Assembly (NCBI GenBank): GCA_028564705.1
Contig: JAPXFQ010002924.1
Span: 1,393,001-1,457,000, forward strand
From: Apricaphanius iberus
Taxonomy: Eukaryota > Chordata > Actinopteri > Cyprinodontiformes > Aphaniidae
DNA: 64,000 nt
Reading direction: 5' to 3'
The position numbers were made by a program, and so were the translations under genes. Below the pieces are notes generated by a model. That model saw nothing but the letters and a program-made list of their open reading frames with translations. It was not told the DNA's origin and made no database searches. Numbering within the stretch: position 1 is the stretch's first letter; every line of letters begins with the position of its first letter. Positions 1-10,923 of the stretch are shown one piece after another.

Positions 1-289
1 TTAAGCACCACAGGTTAGCCTCACTGTGACATCATGACCAATGTTGCAGACTCATTCCAACTTGATGAGTTTCTTTTGTTTCAGGGTTGAGATGTGTGCA
101 TCTCCTTGTAAATAACTGTCACCTGTTTTGGAGCAAGAGTCATGCTCTTTTATCAGACCAAATGCCAAATGAGCATTCCTTTATAAAGAAAAAAAACTGA
201 ATATAAATCTGATTGACCAAAAATTGTGTTTGGGAGAAAAATCTGGGAGATTCAAATACAGACTAGTCCCTGCACTGGCCGCACATTTT

Positions 290-1540
290 GTTTCATTGTC
301 CTACTGGAAGGTGAACCTCTGCTCCTCTAACAAGTTTTCTTCAGTCTGTCTTCCCTTCATTTCAGACCAGCTTTTCTGTCCCAGCTGAACAAAAAGCATC
401 CCCACAGCATGATGCTGCCACCACCGTGTGTCACAGCTAGGAATACTAGTATTGGGTATCGGCCCGGATACCGTGTAATGTACTCTTATGTGTATCGGTT
501 AAGGTTAACCGATACCATGAATCGATACTTTAAATGTGTAAACTCTGCACTACTTCCACAGAAAATGTTAATTTTTAACTAGGAATATTAGTTTTGTGGT
601 CATTTTTAATTAATATTTTCAATTTTTTATGTAATTCACCATCATTTGTCGTAAGCAAAAAAAAAAACCTGCTTTTCAAATTCATGCATTTTTTGTGTTG
701 AAATATTGGCATTCTGTATCGGCAAGTACCCTGATCCAAGTATCTGTATCGTATCAGTTTGAAAAAAGTAGTATCAGTGCATCCCTAGTCACAGCAGGTA
801 TGATGTGATCACAGTGATAGTGTTGGGTTGGACAGCATCTTACATGTAGATTTAAAAAGGTACATTTGTTTTTTGTCTTTCCATGAGTTTGCTGTGTCTT
901 TACAAATTATAACAAACTCCAAAATGACAACCTTTTATCTTGGGGATTCTTGCAGAAACAGCAGATTTTGTGGCGCATATGACTTTTTGTTCTCACATAA
1001 GATTGTGGATGTCCACAGTTACTACTGGCCTCTTTTGTGCATCCCGTATGAATACGCTTTGTCTTCTCTACCAGCTTACTTAGCCATGTTCTGACTGGCT
1101 TGCTGCCATATCAAACTAGACTAAACATTAGTGTGGGAAATGTTCAAAACTGGATATATCCTTCATGTCTCAGACAGGTAAGTCTTTATGATGCCTTCTT
1201 CCTCTATTATTTATGTTTTTATAGTTGACAATCATTGTAAAGGTGTTTTACTGCCACTTAGTGGACTGAAAGCTGAGGTCTGAACAAAACAGCTGGGTTC
1301 ATTACAATTCACACAGGTGTGCTCAATTAACTAATTAGGGGATTTCTCAAATAATTTGTGCTAGACTTTTTTCAGGGGTTATCAAGGTCAAGGCAGCTGC
1401 TTATGTATGCACGCCACACTTTACAGAAATTTAGCCTACTTGTAGACAGTAAAAAAAAAATGTTTCAAAATCATGTATCGATTTCTAGTTCGGAATTTGG
1501 TGACACTTTGTGTTAACAAGTAAAACCCAAATGACAAATT
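290..1540 (-). mobile_element. Degraded Tc1/mariner element, antisense (Tc1 family A)
   Basis: The stretch follows the antisense layout of a widespread fish Tc1 family. It runs from transposase-complement blocks (about 310-430, including the recurring 'gatgctgccaccaccgtgtg' at 411-430) through decayed middle sequence (796-1270) to the element end near 1410-1430 (ACGCCACAC motif). No reading frame of useful length survives, so it is a dead copy. It is interrupted by a miniature hAT-type element at 438-787. The same family recurs at 40850-41690, 50880-51570 and 54536-55030. Family identity is from recalled sequence features; outer limits are approximate. Confidence 0.6.
438..787. mobile_element. 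Non-autonomous hAT-type miniature element with 8-bp TSD
   Basis: A 350-bp AT-rich insertion starts TAGGAATAC and ends GCATCCCTA. It is flanked by an exact 8-bp target-site duplication, GTCACAGC (430-437 and 788-795). Eight-base duplications and TAGGG-type termini are characteristic of the hAT superfamily. It has no coding capacity. It sits inside the older Tc1 remnant, so it is the younger of the two. A related, less complete copy lies at 9453-9718, sharing the internal segments around 'ttttgtggtcattttt' and 'gaaatattggcatt'. Confidence 0.75.
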
Positions 1541-2177
1541 TATTTTTTTTACTGCGGGCTTCCGAATTCCCGTAGTCAAAATGCTCACAACTAGTTCTAA
1601 TTGTAATATTAAGTCCTGAATTAATTAATTCAGTCGAATTATTATTTTATTTTTTGTGAATCAGGCATGCTATTCTTATGTGTTCTAATCTCTGACTCAA
1701 AATAAATGAGAAGTAAGGGGCGGGGACTGAGAGATTAAACTTGCTATATAATTCTTTACAGTTTTCAGATATGTGTAAACTCTTCTTGAAAACTATTTAT
1801 TTATTTGCCAAAAAAGCCAGATTATAAACAGGGAGAAGGAACCCCTCGAAACAATATTTGTGTATGGTCTTATTTCAAAAAGCAACACCTTTGTGTTTAT
1901 TTTAGCTGGACCTTTAAAAAAAACCTGTAAAAATGTCTGAGATTAACACAGAGTAAAAACGGAGCTTTATGGGAGGAGAGATATTTAAAAAAAGAATAAT
2001 AGTTATTTGAAAGTTAAAAGCAACGAGTAAAAAATGCATTTTTGAAAACAGCTTCTTATGGTTTTATTGTTTCTGCATCTGTTTGTTTTTAGACAGAGAA
2101 AGAACGATAGAGATTGAAATGATGGGCGTGTCTGTGGCTTCCTGCTGCTTTTGTGGGTCGCTCCTCCGCGTTTGAGC
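1541..2177. other. Intergenic DNA, nothing recognised
   Basis: AT-rich sequence upstream of dapl1. I see no open frame, inverted-repeat element or RNA gene here. Regulatory DNA for dapl1 could lie in it, but nothing in the sequence marks it. Confidence 0.5.
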
Positions 2178-2188
2178 ATAAAAAAACA
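2178..2188 (+). promoter_or_regulatory. Candidate TATA-like element of dapl1
   Basis: An A-rich CATAAAAAAAC block lies about 70 bases upstream of the dapl1 start codon, in a locally GC-richer stretch (about 2120-2250). Spacing would put the transcription start near 2205-2220 and give a short 5' UTR of roughly 35-50 bases. This is inferred from position and composition only. Confidence 0.25.
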
Positions 2189-2253
2189 AGCGTGTGGGCG
2201 TTCACATCAGATCGCTGCGTGTCTTCTCTGTGCTGCGGAAACTTTCCACAAAA

Positions 2254-3806
2254 ATGGTGCAACAACTCTCCAAATCTGGAACCAAAGAGGCTCCTCTTCT
2301 CAAAGCTGGGCACCCACCAGCAGGTAAACAGATATTCACACAAACTTTAGTATTTTTTTTTTGTAATCAAACCTTTTTTTTTGTTCTCGAGCTGCCCGAC
2401 CCAGAAACACAGCCATGCAGAAAAGCAGTCTCGATTTTGCTGAAGCGATTTGAAATATATAATTTTTTGTTTTCGTGCGTGTTAGGTTGAGGTTGTAGCC
2501 TTTCTTTCTGCAAGAAGTTTTTCTGAAAAGCATCCGCTTGCTTTTGCGGATGTCTGTTTCCTTTTAAAGGCAGGCCTGTTTGTGGCGTAAACGCGTGACA
2601 ACTCTGCTCATGCTGGCGCAGTTTGCACAAAAGGTGTTCATCAAGTTACTGCAGCTGCGTAGTTTCTCATGTTCATTAATGCATCTTGGCCCAGGTGCCA
2701 AAATCTAAATTATATCTTGTTTAATTAAAAAGTAACTTGGGCCTATTTAATTTTTTTTAATGCAAATAATGTAGCGAACTTGTTTAAATACTTAAACGTG
2801 AATTCAAACATGTTAAAATACTTGAGACGCTTTAATTAAAGAAATAATTAAATTTATTTCCGATAAATGAAGTTATGTAAGATTTCCTGTTGCAGCCTAT
2901 TTGAAGATAACTGTCATTTGCAGTTATCAAAGAGACTCTAGCGCCTGATAGGTCAAACTGTTCGGTAAATATACTGTAGGCCAATCACCCTTTTCTATTG
3001 CCGTATCAGATCCACCCACTGGTTTTGTAAAGCTCTTGCTGCAACAGAGCTTTACAGTAATTAAAAGAAAGTTCCTTTAAAATTAATTTATCTTCATTCA
3101 CTTTTAAAATATGTATGGCGTTAAACAGTAAAATCAATTAACCAAATAAATAACACCATGCCTTATTGTGTATGTAACACTTTGCTCTGATTTTTCAGCT
3201 GTTTTCTGACTGGACTTAATTCCAATCAAAATAAGCAAATGAATTATTTTTTTTTTTTACGTTTTTTGGAAAGTTGACTTTGAAACTACCTGTTTGACAT
3301 CCAAAACTGTACAATAAAGCTGTATTTTTTTTTTTTTTTAGTAAAGGCAGGAGGAAAACGTTTTGCCAAGAAAAACTTTGAGGACGGTGCCACCCATGGG
3401 ACTTCAGAGAAGGAAACAAAGAGGTCTGAAAAACTGAGGTAAAGCCCCTCGGTGTTTAAACAAGCCACCACATTGACTTAATTATAAAGGATTTCTTAAG
3501 CAAATGTCTTTTGTTTTCTTCAAACTGGTTCAGCCGGTCTCTTGCCACCTCGAACAGGATGCAACAAGTTGGCCTCCTTCTGACCGGGACTCTTGACAAG
3601 GTAAAGAAAAGTTCCCTTTGCTTTATCCAGCTGGAAAAGCATACGGATTTCCATGATTGTTGATAATAAAACTTGTTCCTGATATTCTGCAGCTAAGTCA
3701 TGACTTTCCAGAGACCCCGGTGAGTGTGAGACACAGCAAGGTGCGCCCTGGCGTAGAAAGGTCTCACTGCCCCCGGACCTTCTGCATACAGCAGCCCAGG
3801 AAGTGA
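2254..3806 (+). CDS. dapl1: Death-associated protein-like 1 (DAP family), four exons, complete
   Basis: Four exons join in frame to 115 residues: 2254-2323 (starts MVQQLSKSGTK, phase 1 end), 3342-3438, 3534-3600 and 3693-3806 (TGA at 3804). All junctions are GT-AG. The product has the family's N-terminal block KAGHPPAVKAGG (about residues 17-28, spanning the first junction), a basic and polar middle, a helix-prone stretch ending in LDKLSHDFPETP, and the C-terminal signature IQQPRK. The LDKLSHDFPETP segment resembles DAPL1 more than DAP1. Synteny with tanc1 downstream supports dapl1 (zebrafish dap1b). Family knowledge: Dap1b/Dapl1 is small, cytosolic and intrinsically disordered, and associates with dormant ribosomes of eggs, where it occupies the polypeptide exit tunnel; DAP1 is an autophagy regulator. 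Nothing looks broken. The exact paralogue name is the main uncertainty. Confidence 0.85.
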
Positions 3807-4345
3807 TGAATTTGCCTAAGAATGCCCCAGAGTCTGTGTTCTATCGGTCGTGAAACATTAAACTCTTTAAGGGGGAACTGGCAGGTTTTCTTTGAGGTGC
3901 TGATTTAAACTGTTTACTTTTTTAGAAGAAAATAAATGTTCCTTTTGTGCTAAGCTTTGGAAGAAGAATCATGTTACCCAGCATATTTTCTGTCTTTGCT
4001 TTGAAAGTGCTGTAGTTTTGCTTGTGGGGTAATGTATGGCATATGGGTTAAAGTAAGTCAATTATTGGCTTGGGGGCATAGGTGAAGTTTATAAATCCTC
4101 TTTTTTCGTTGATGGGATTTCTATAAATCGCTTTTCACTGTGGATTTGTATAAAAAATAATAAATATGCTATCACAGTTAGACATTTTTCCTGTTTTGTG
4201 TCTAATTTGCATTGAGCAAACATGACCACTAGATGGAGCCAAATGTAAATTTCTAAGCTTTTGGTAGAAACAAGTCAAAGGATATCTAAAAAAAAATGCA
4301 TGCTCACAAGAGTTCTATAACAACTTACTTGCTCACAAACATACA
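3807..4345 (+). other. dapl1: dapl1 3' UTR and poly(A) signals, then plain intergenic DNA
   Basis: After the dapl1 stop the sequence is non-coding. The first canonical AATAAA is at 3931-3936, followed by U/GU-rich sequence, which would give a 3' UTR of about 150 bases. A second AATAAA at 4159-4164 is an alternative site. A CCACTAGATGGAG motif near 4227 resembles a CTCF core with a mismatch; I give it little weight. Confidence 0.5.
3931..3936 (+). terminator. dapl1: Polyadenylation signal of dapl1 (AATAAA)
   Basis: Canonical hexamer 125 bases after the stop codon, with T/GT-rich sequence following. It is the first such signal downstream of the coding region on this strand. Confidence 0.6.
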
Positions 4346-4349
4346 AAAC

Positions 4350-4560
4350 CTGGTAGAAGTGTTCATACCCTTTACTTTGTTTTGTCATGTTCTAGCCTAA
4401 TACTTCACTGGAATTTATGATTGAACAGCACAAAGCAGTGAGTTTATTGTAACATAGAAGGGAAATGAAATTGGTTTCTTACAGAAAGTTAAAACATTTT
4501 TTTTGAACTCCTACTTATCCCATTTGGTCTGTTACAACTAGGTAAAATTGGGATCAACTG
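4350..4560. mobile_element. End fragment of a Tc1-type element
   Basis: The segment holds the phrase 'gtgttcataccctttac' and following sequence typical of the ends of Tc1 family A elements in fish. No transposase remnant is attached. Short and degraded; boundaries are approximate. Confidence 0.35.
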
Positions 4561-4721
4561 CTGATTCTCAAAGGCAGCTTACGAAATGCTAGAGGGGAAC
4601 AAAAAAGAGGTATATTTCTAACTTTCATAACAAAACCTGTGCTATTAGGAGCAGCAGCTTGGTCTCACTTAAGGCTTTATTTCCTTAATTGTTTTTCTGC
4701 ATTCTTACAATATGGGACATT

Positions 4722-5750
4722 ACAGGTGAAACTTCGAAAATGTTGAATGTTGTGCAAGAATTAATTTTCGGGAATTCTATTTAATAGATGAAAGTAACGA
4801 ATGTAGCCTCATTAAATGCTAAGCAATATATTTCAAGCCTTATTTAAATATGGATTACAGCTCTTGAAAACTCAAGATCTCTAAAAGTTCAAATCTTTTA
4901 AACTGGGGGGGGGGTCACACTCTTGTTAGCTAATTAATCCAAAATATCTGCAAAGGGTTCCTGAGCCTTTAAATGTTCACAGTTTGGTTCAGTAGAAATA
5001 ACAATCATGGGGAACACTGCTGACCTGGCAGTTGTGCAGAAAATCAACTCCCTCCATAAGGAGGGAGAGCTTCAGAAGAAGTAGCACATTCCCAAAGTGC
5101 AGTATCAAAGCATATTAATAGAAAGCTATGTTGAAGAAAAAGGCGCAGGGGTGGCTACAGCCCGGGCAGGTTTGTCAGAAAAAATCCGTTCCACAGTGCT
5201 GTGGACCTTAACAGGTGGACTAAGGCTGGAGTTGGTGCATCAACACCTGCCACAGACAGACTGATACTAGGCATGGGCTTCAAATGTTTGTTTTTCTCTC
5301 GTCAATCGTTTTTTGGTCTGTTGCTCAGTGATCTAAAGTGCTCTTTTCTGATGAGATCAAATTTAGCATCTCATTTGGAAACAAAGCTCCCAAATTAGAT
5401 TTTTGGATGTGGTGAAAGAGGAGATGAACTTAAGTTTGTGTGAGAGTAGTGGATGCAGAGAATTGGAATAACTGGAAACGGATGATTCGCTGCGGCGACC
5501 ACTGAAGGGAAAACCCGTAAGAGACGGAAGATTTGGAAACCAAGGTTCTCCCGAGTCTGAAGGAAGAATGGAGGGGCACAATCGAAGATGATTGAAGTTT
5601 CCGCAATCTGATGTTTTGGGGAACCGTGGTTGGTTGACTGTGTTTTCAGTCCAGCAGCCATCTACCAGGACATTTTGGAGCAATTCATGCTTCTATCCAT
5701 AGACAAGCTTTATGGAGATGCTGACTTCATTTTCCAACAGGACTTGACAC
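4722..5750 (+). mobile_element. Degraded Tc1/mariner element, sense (Tc1 family B)
   Basis: It begins with the family terminus ACAGGTGAAACTTCG. A decayed transposase start follows at about 5007 (ATGGGGAACACTGCTGACC), then blocks that match a common fish Tc1 in order: helix-turn-helix remnants (5060-5260), a middle block (5330-5400), and the stretch before the second catalytic Asp (about 5650-5745, reading ...FIFQQD). Multiple shifts, stops and indels make it non-functional. A block at about 5395-5530 does not fit the Tc1 and looks like a separate small insertion, perhaps a LINE/SINE tail. The 3' part is replaced by another repeat from 5751. Further copies lie at 35900-36615 and 58255-58765. 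Confidence 0.6.
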
Positions 5751-6430
5751 CAATTCAACTCAAGGCACTTTTCAAGAAAAGTCATTTCAACACAATTATA
5801 CAAACATTCCAATCAGTTAAAAGGAAATCCAGCAGAGTGTGTTAAGTCGTTGATGTGAGGATGGGCCCAGAACATGCAGACTCCAACCACAGTCACCCCT
5901 GAGCAATCCCTCATACTGAGCAAGAACGTAGCGACACTGGAGAGGAAAAACTCCCCTTCAACAGGAAGAAACCTCCAGCAGAACCTGGCTAAGTACAAGT
6001 GGTCATCTGCCACGACCGTTTGGAGGTTTGAGAGGGTTTAACAGGGAACCAAATGGAGAGAAGCTAAAACAGGAGAAATGTGATCTCTCTTTAATATTCA
6101 TCAGAACTATTGCTGCAGCATTTTGGATTAACTGAAGGCTTTTAATTATATTTCGTGAACTTCCTGATAAGGAATTACAGTAGCTCAGCTTTGAAGGGGT
6201 GTAAGAAAGAAATCGAGGAAACCTGTTTAAAATGAGATTTAAATGTCATGTCTTGTTCAAAAATTACACATAGGATCTTTACATTATAACCAGAGGCCAA
6301 TTTAATGCCATCCAGATTAAGCTAACCGTTCCCTTTTTAAAGCTTCTGGTCCAAAGAAAACTATTTCTGTCTCTTGTCTGAATTTAAAAGCACAAAGTTT
6401 AGTCATTCAGGTTTATATGTCTTTAATACA
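5751..6430. repeat. Dispersed teleost repeat, class uncertain
   Basis: The segment contains phrases that recur in fish genomes, such as 'ggaagaaacctccagcag' (5966-5983), and a following AT-rich stretch. It abuts and truncates the Tc1 copy on its left. It has no reading frame of note and I saw no inverted ends. It could be the 3' part of a non-LTR retroelement or a non-autonomous DNA element; I cannot decide. Confidence 0.4.
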
Positions 6431-8180
6431 TGCCTGTCCACTGTTTACCCCATCTCTAGTGCGATGACTGTACTGATCAAAATTATAGCTTTGTTTTGAT
6501 TTTTAGCTTTTATCATAAACCCAAGTTATTCATTTTTGTGATACCCTAGATCTGCTGAACAATGTTTTTTTCTGTCAGGTTTAGTTTCTATCAAGAGGTC
6601 CACAAACAATATCTGTTCATTTGTTTGCTGGGAACATTAACAACAGTTGTCTTGGGAACACAATGTGCTGACATCAAATCCCCTTGTGATGTTCCCGCTG
6701 TTCATACATGCTTGATGCCATCTGTGTACAAAGTTAAGAGGTCTGTTTGGGGAATCGGAGGAGTCGGTGGTCCCCTGACCTGCAGGCAGGGTGCATTTCA
6801 CTGCCAGTGAGAACCCATGAGGACTCTCACTGACCCTGCAACACACACCAACATGTGATGCCTTTGTCAAGAGATGATAGAGACAGAAATATACACATCA
6901 TAGAGGCCATCATTCTTCAAGCTGCATGTATATTTTGTTACCCCTAGAGGGCAATATATAGCAAGACAGAACAGCATGAGTGGATTTGTGCAGGATTCCG
7001 GGTTTTTTTCTCACAACCAAAACTCCATCCAAAAAATTATATTTAATTATAAATCTCTGTAAGACTCAGTATTGAAATCTGTCATATTCAAATAGTGTAT
7101 TTATGTTATACTATCAATATACTGTTTATTTGGACACTAACTGTGAATGCAACCGAGAGGAAAGAGCATAGCTACAGAGATTACAGAGATTCACCTCTAC
7201 CTGTGATACTTGATCAATATCAGCTATGTCCACAATAATAAAATTCATGTTATTTACATCCCAAGGCAACAAAGTTTGATAATGCTTGATTTATATGAAA
7301 TACATAATTATTACTAAGCAATACGATTATTTTTTATACATCTCTACAGATAGGTTTAGTTTATGACCTGTTTCAGTCAATGAAAGGTAAGGACTAGGAT
7401 CATTTAATTGATTTAACAGTTAGATTTCTCTAATACTACTTAAACTGAATTATCTTTGAGCCAACTAAAGAACATGATCAACAAATGGTAAAAAAAAAAA
7501 TCCTGACCAAAATTTTAGAAATTCAAACATTTTAGCAAACTGTTTAGTTAACAGGTAACCCCGTACTAAATACAAGGGAAAGAAACGAGGAGACAATGCT
7601 ATGAAACTAATAAAGCTCAGTTCTGTAGCAGTTTTGATTCAAGTAGTGTTTACCTTTAACATTAGCATTTTTGTTTCTTTTTACACAAAAGTCACAGTAG
7701 ATGATTCAAAAAGCCAGCCAAATAAAATGATTCAGAAACTGTGGTAATAGTGCCACTGGTGGTACTTGGACTGCCTTTATTGGAAGTCTGAGGAAATCTT
7801 GGCTTTTATTTATATTTTTAACCCCTTAAAGCTTATTTTATGCTTCTCCGTCTGTGTAGGTGTGGAGATGCGAAGCAGCACCATCATTTGCCTACGCAAA
7901 GGCTTTCTGACCAGTACACAAATATTAGAAATCTACCATTATAGTCAAGCTTATTGATTTATTGCTATTGCTAACGAATGAGGACCATTACCTAACCCTA
8001 ACCTGACTCATTTTTTAATCCTTATATTTGAAAATCTAACCCTAATATGATCCATTTACGAATGATAACATCTAGGACCAGTACCCAATTATGATCCGGA
8101 GAAAGTTGGACCTTGCCCCTAAATGATACATTTAAAAAATGTGCGACCTGTATGCAATAACGTATTGAGCAGAGGCCAAT
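6431..8180. other. Intergenic DNA, nothing recognised
   Basis: No supported gene or complete element. Two short telomere-like CCTAACCCTAACC stretches (about 7991-8005 and 8036-8046) are too short to be meaningful. A CCCCTAGAGGGCA motif at 6941-6953 resembles a CTCF core with one mismatch. Confidence 0.45.
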
Positions 8181-8184
8181 TTTT

Positions 8185-8630
8185 TTAACTATATGTAGAA
8201 TGTATTGCAGTGTGCACATCTGTGATTGGTCATCCTAAAATCAGCCCAAGATCATTTCATCAGAATGATGCCTTATAGTCGATGTCATTAGTAGTCAATG
8301 TCAGTAGTCAATACACCATTTGAGGACTATATGCTTTATATTGTAAGGCCAGTTTATCCAATATAGTGCAGAGAACAACAAAACAGATCGGTGTGTTTGT
8401 TTGTTTTGATGCGTTTTCAGAGTTGGATGTGAGTTTAGAAGCTAAGGTAAATAAACTGTCGTTTTCCAGAGACGTCACTGCAATGTCTGGCAGACCCGCC
8501 AGAAAAGGTCTGAACCCCTTCTGTCCTGACAGAGAATTGCAGCACTGACACACACATAAAAGTAAAACATCTTCGTCAATACATGCTTAGTTCATGCTTC
8601 CTGACCGAGAAGCATGAACTAAGCTTAAAT
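8185..8630. mobile_element. Non-autonomous DNA element, eroded copy (family shared with 55035)
   Basis: The segment shares an ordered series of blocks with 55035-55682: 'tctgtgattggtca', 'ccttatagtcgat', 'gatgctttatattg'-like, 'gagaacaacaaaacaga', and a right end near 'gaccgagaagcatgaactaagc'. The other copy has clear terminal inverted repeats; here the left end is not visible. Superfamily is not determined. Confidence 0.55.
8585..8624. repeat. Perfect 16-bp inverted repeat with 8-nt loop
   Basis: GCTTAGTTCATGCTTC at 8585-8600 is followed after eight bases (CTGACCGA) by its exact reverse complement at 8609-8624. It coincides with the right end of the element above, and the arm resembles that family's terminal sequence, so it probably reflects a duplicated, inverted transposon end rather than an RNA gene. 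Confidence 0.75.
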
Positions 8631-8879
8631 GTTAAAGAGTCAAAACAACGATATCCCTTTCATCTGAAAGCAAACTAATAATTTTCCACATCCAACTCTA
8701 AAAAGCAAGGTAACTATTGTTAGCAAGGCAGGCTAATGTTTTTTTTTTAATATTCTTTTCATATAACAGTGCAGCAATGTGTTCATTAAAAGAGGCTTTC
8801 TAGTATTGTACACACAGAAGTTTTAATAGTAAAAATGGGATTTCAGATAAACTGGTTTATAGCTAAATTGGCCTCCTTA

Positions 8880-9030
8880 GCAGTAAGAAGGTTTTACAAA
8901 GAGGTTGTATGTTCTCCTTGTACTCCAGGCCCCTCCCGAAGTCCAAAAACGTGACTGTTAGGTTAACTTGTCTCTGTTAATTGCTCTTCCAAGTATGTGT
9001 GTGTGTGCGCCTGTGCATGATTGTCAGCCT
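8880..9030 (+). repeat. Fragment of a SINE-like dispersed repeat
   Basis: Contains 'tgtatgttctccttg' and 'gtccaaaaacgtgac' followed by a GT-rich stretch, the same order as the fuller copy at 10053-10240. Degraded with internal deletions. Confidence 0.45.
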
Positions 9031-9452
9031 TGTGGTAATGGACCCATAATCTTTTCCCAAAGGAGTGCGAGAGATGAGCACAATTCCATTTGCAGCCTGT
9101 CTTTTATCACATTTCTTATTAAAATGGAGCCCATATGTAAATATTATCTGAGCATAAATAGCATAATTATTGACTATTCCATTACTACTTTTTTCATTGA
9201 TATATTAAAAATGCTAAAGCAAATGTGACAATAAACATATTTCTAGATATTGTTTATATTCAAACCACATGTACTTTCTTTTTTAAAGTGGTTTTCTTTG
9301 TTAAGAAGATTTTATTTATACAACTTTCGTGATAGTAATAATAATCTTAGTCTATATATTTATATTTAAAGTTATATCCATGAAAGTGATTGAAATGCAA
9401 GTTATTTTTTCCACAGTGTTCCAAAAAATTATTTCTTCAAGTTACCTCAAAG

Positions 9453-9718
9453 TAGAGATGCACAGATACTGATACCGTTCTAATGTCCTTGTACTGGTTT
9501 CAGTTCGTTAACCGACACCATGAACCGATGCTTTAATAACCAATAATTGAAATAAAAATGTTTATTTAACTTGAAATTTTTGTTTTGTGGTCATTTTGAA
9601 TGACATTTCATTTTTAATCTAATTCACCATAATTTGCTGTAATGAGCAGATAAGAAAATAAAACGGGTCTTCTAATTCATTGCACTTTTTGTGTGGTAGA
9701 AATATTGGCATTGTTACA
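9453..9718. mobile_element. hAT-type miniature element, partial copy
   Basis: Begins TAGAGATGCACAGATAC and carries the same internal segments as the element at 438-787 (for example 'ttttgtggtcatttt' and 'gaaatattggcatt'). The right terminus is missing or diverged, and no target-site duplication is visible. Confidence 0.5.
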
Positions 9719-10052
9719 AACAAATAAATGCATAATTAACTATTTCTATGAGTCTGAACGAAGAATGTAGTAAAAAAAAAATTTAATTGCCAGATGTTGA
9801 AAACACCACCACCTAACCAGACAAAGATGGTGACATCACAGGTTTGAGGTTGCCAGAATGTTTGTTTTCAATTACTGAAACTGTTCAAAATGAAAGAATA
9901 TTCATCAAAACACATTCAGGCTACCAAAAAAAAAAAAAAAAAGAGCAAATATAGTACTCAGAAGGCCTCTGATCAGCTGCCTTTTGACTTGCTATTTCAC
10001 CCATGGCATGTTTTGTAATTTGATGATTTTATAATAAACCAAACATGTATGA

Positions 10053-10240
10053 CAAAAAAAAAAAAAAAAAGAGCTGCACATTGGTGCAGCTGGTAGCACT
10101 GCTACCTTGCAGCAAGAAGATCCTTGGTACAAATTCCAGCCTGGGTTATTTCTGCATGAAGTTTGCATGTTCTCCCTGTGCAAGCGTAGGTTCTCTCCTG
10201 GTACTCCGGTTTCCTCCCACAATCTGAAAACAGTTAGGTT
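10053..10240 (+). repeat. SINE-like teleost dispersed repeat with adjoining A-run
   Basis: A run of about 17 A is followed by blocks of a very common fish repeat: 'ggtagcactgctacc', 'tttgcatgttctccctgtg', 'tggtactccggtttcctccc'. It is non-coding. Whether it is a SINE or the tail of a longer LINE is not settled from this sequence. Confidence 0.55.
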
Positions 10241-10669
10241 AAGTGTGCATGCAATCCCCCCCCACCCATTTTTAGAATACTATTAATAACCAGCAAAGAC
10301 AAAAGGTAAAGTTGCCCCGTTCTCATATTTCTTTAGAGGGTAGAATAGACAATTTTACAAAATTGTAAATACAAAATAGTTAAACCTAAAGAAAAAGTGA
10401 CAAGGACACGTTATTTTATAGAGGACTAACTACATCTAAAAGAAAAATCTTGATTAATTTCACAGAAATTATGGCGAGGAGCTTTAAACTCTAGGCAATA
10501 TTTTACACTTGGACTTAGTTCTTGTTAATGTTTTATCACAACCTGTTTTTATTTCGGGATCAATAAAGCCTATATCTTTCTGTTAAAGTTTCTTTTGGGG
10601 TTTCTTGAGTGGACTGTAGGTTATATTTCTGCTCCCTTAACCTTGCATCTTCTATCTCCTTCCTCCTGT

Positions 10670-10923
10670 CATGTCCATGAGGCTTTTCCAGAGGGAGGAG
10701 GGGGGCGCGCACTTTGTTCCCTAAGCTCTGCGCCTCCCTTCAATGACCTCATGCGGGGAGAAGAGGAGGAGAAGTAGGAAAAGGAGGAGCCCTGCGTGCA
10801 CGCCGTCCACCTTGCTGAATCAAACTGGCTCTGGGACTGAGTCCGTGTGGAAGTACCCTCAAAAGAACCGGGAGACCCCTTTTTTTCTTTGCCAGCACTG
10901 TACATCTCCATGACATTTTACAG
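10670..10923 (+). promoter_or_regulatory. tanc1: Candidate tanc1 promoter and untranslated first exon
   Basis: A GC- and CpG-richer patch in an AT-rich region carries purine-rich GGAGGAGG tracts, a TGACCTCATG half-CRE-like site (10743-10752) and a donor CAG|GTAAGAC at 10923/10924. The next acceptor on this strand with coding sequence behind it is at 26560. The 5' limit is not determined. RNA evidence would decide; other untranslated exons in the intron cannot be excluded. Confidence 0.45.

Noticed and set aside
828..1094. 88-codon open frame, + strand
   Set aside because: Falls within the antisense Tc1 remnant on the non-coding strand, so it is incidental.
7991..8046. Telomere-like CCTAACCCTAACC motifs
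   Set aside because: Only two units or fewer each; too short to indicate an interstitial telomere array.
8585..8624. microRNA precursor
   Set aside because: The stem is only 16 bp and coincides with a transposon end; precursor hairpins are longer and imperfect.
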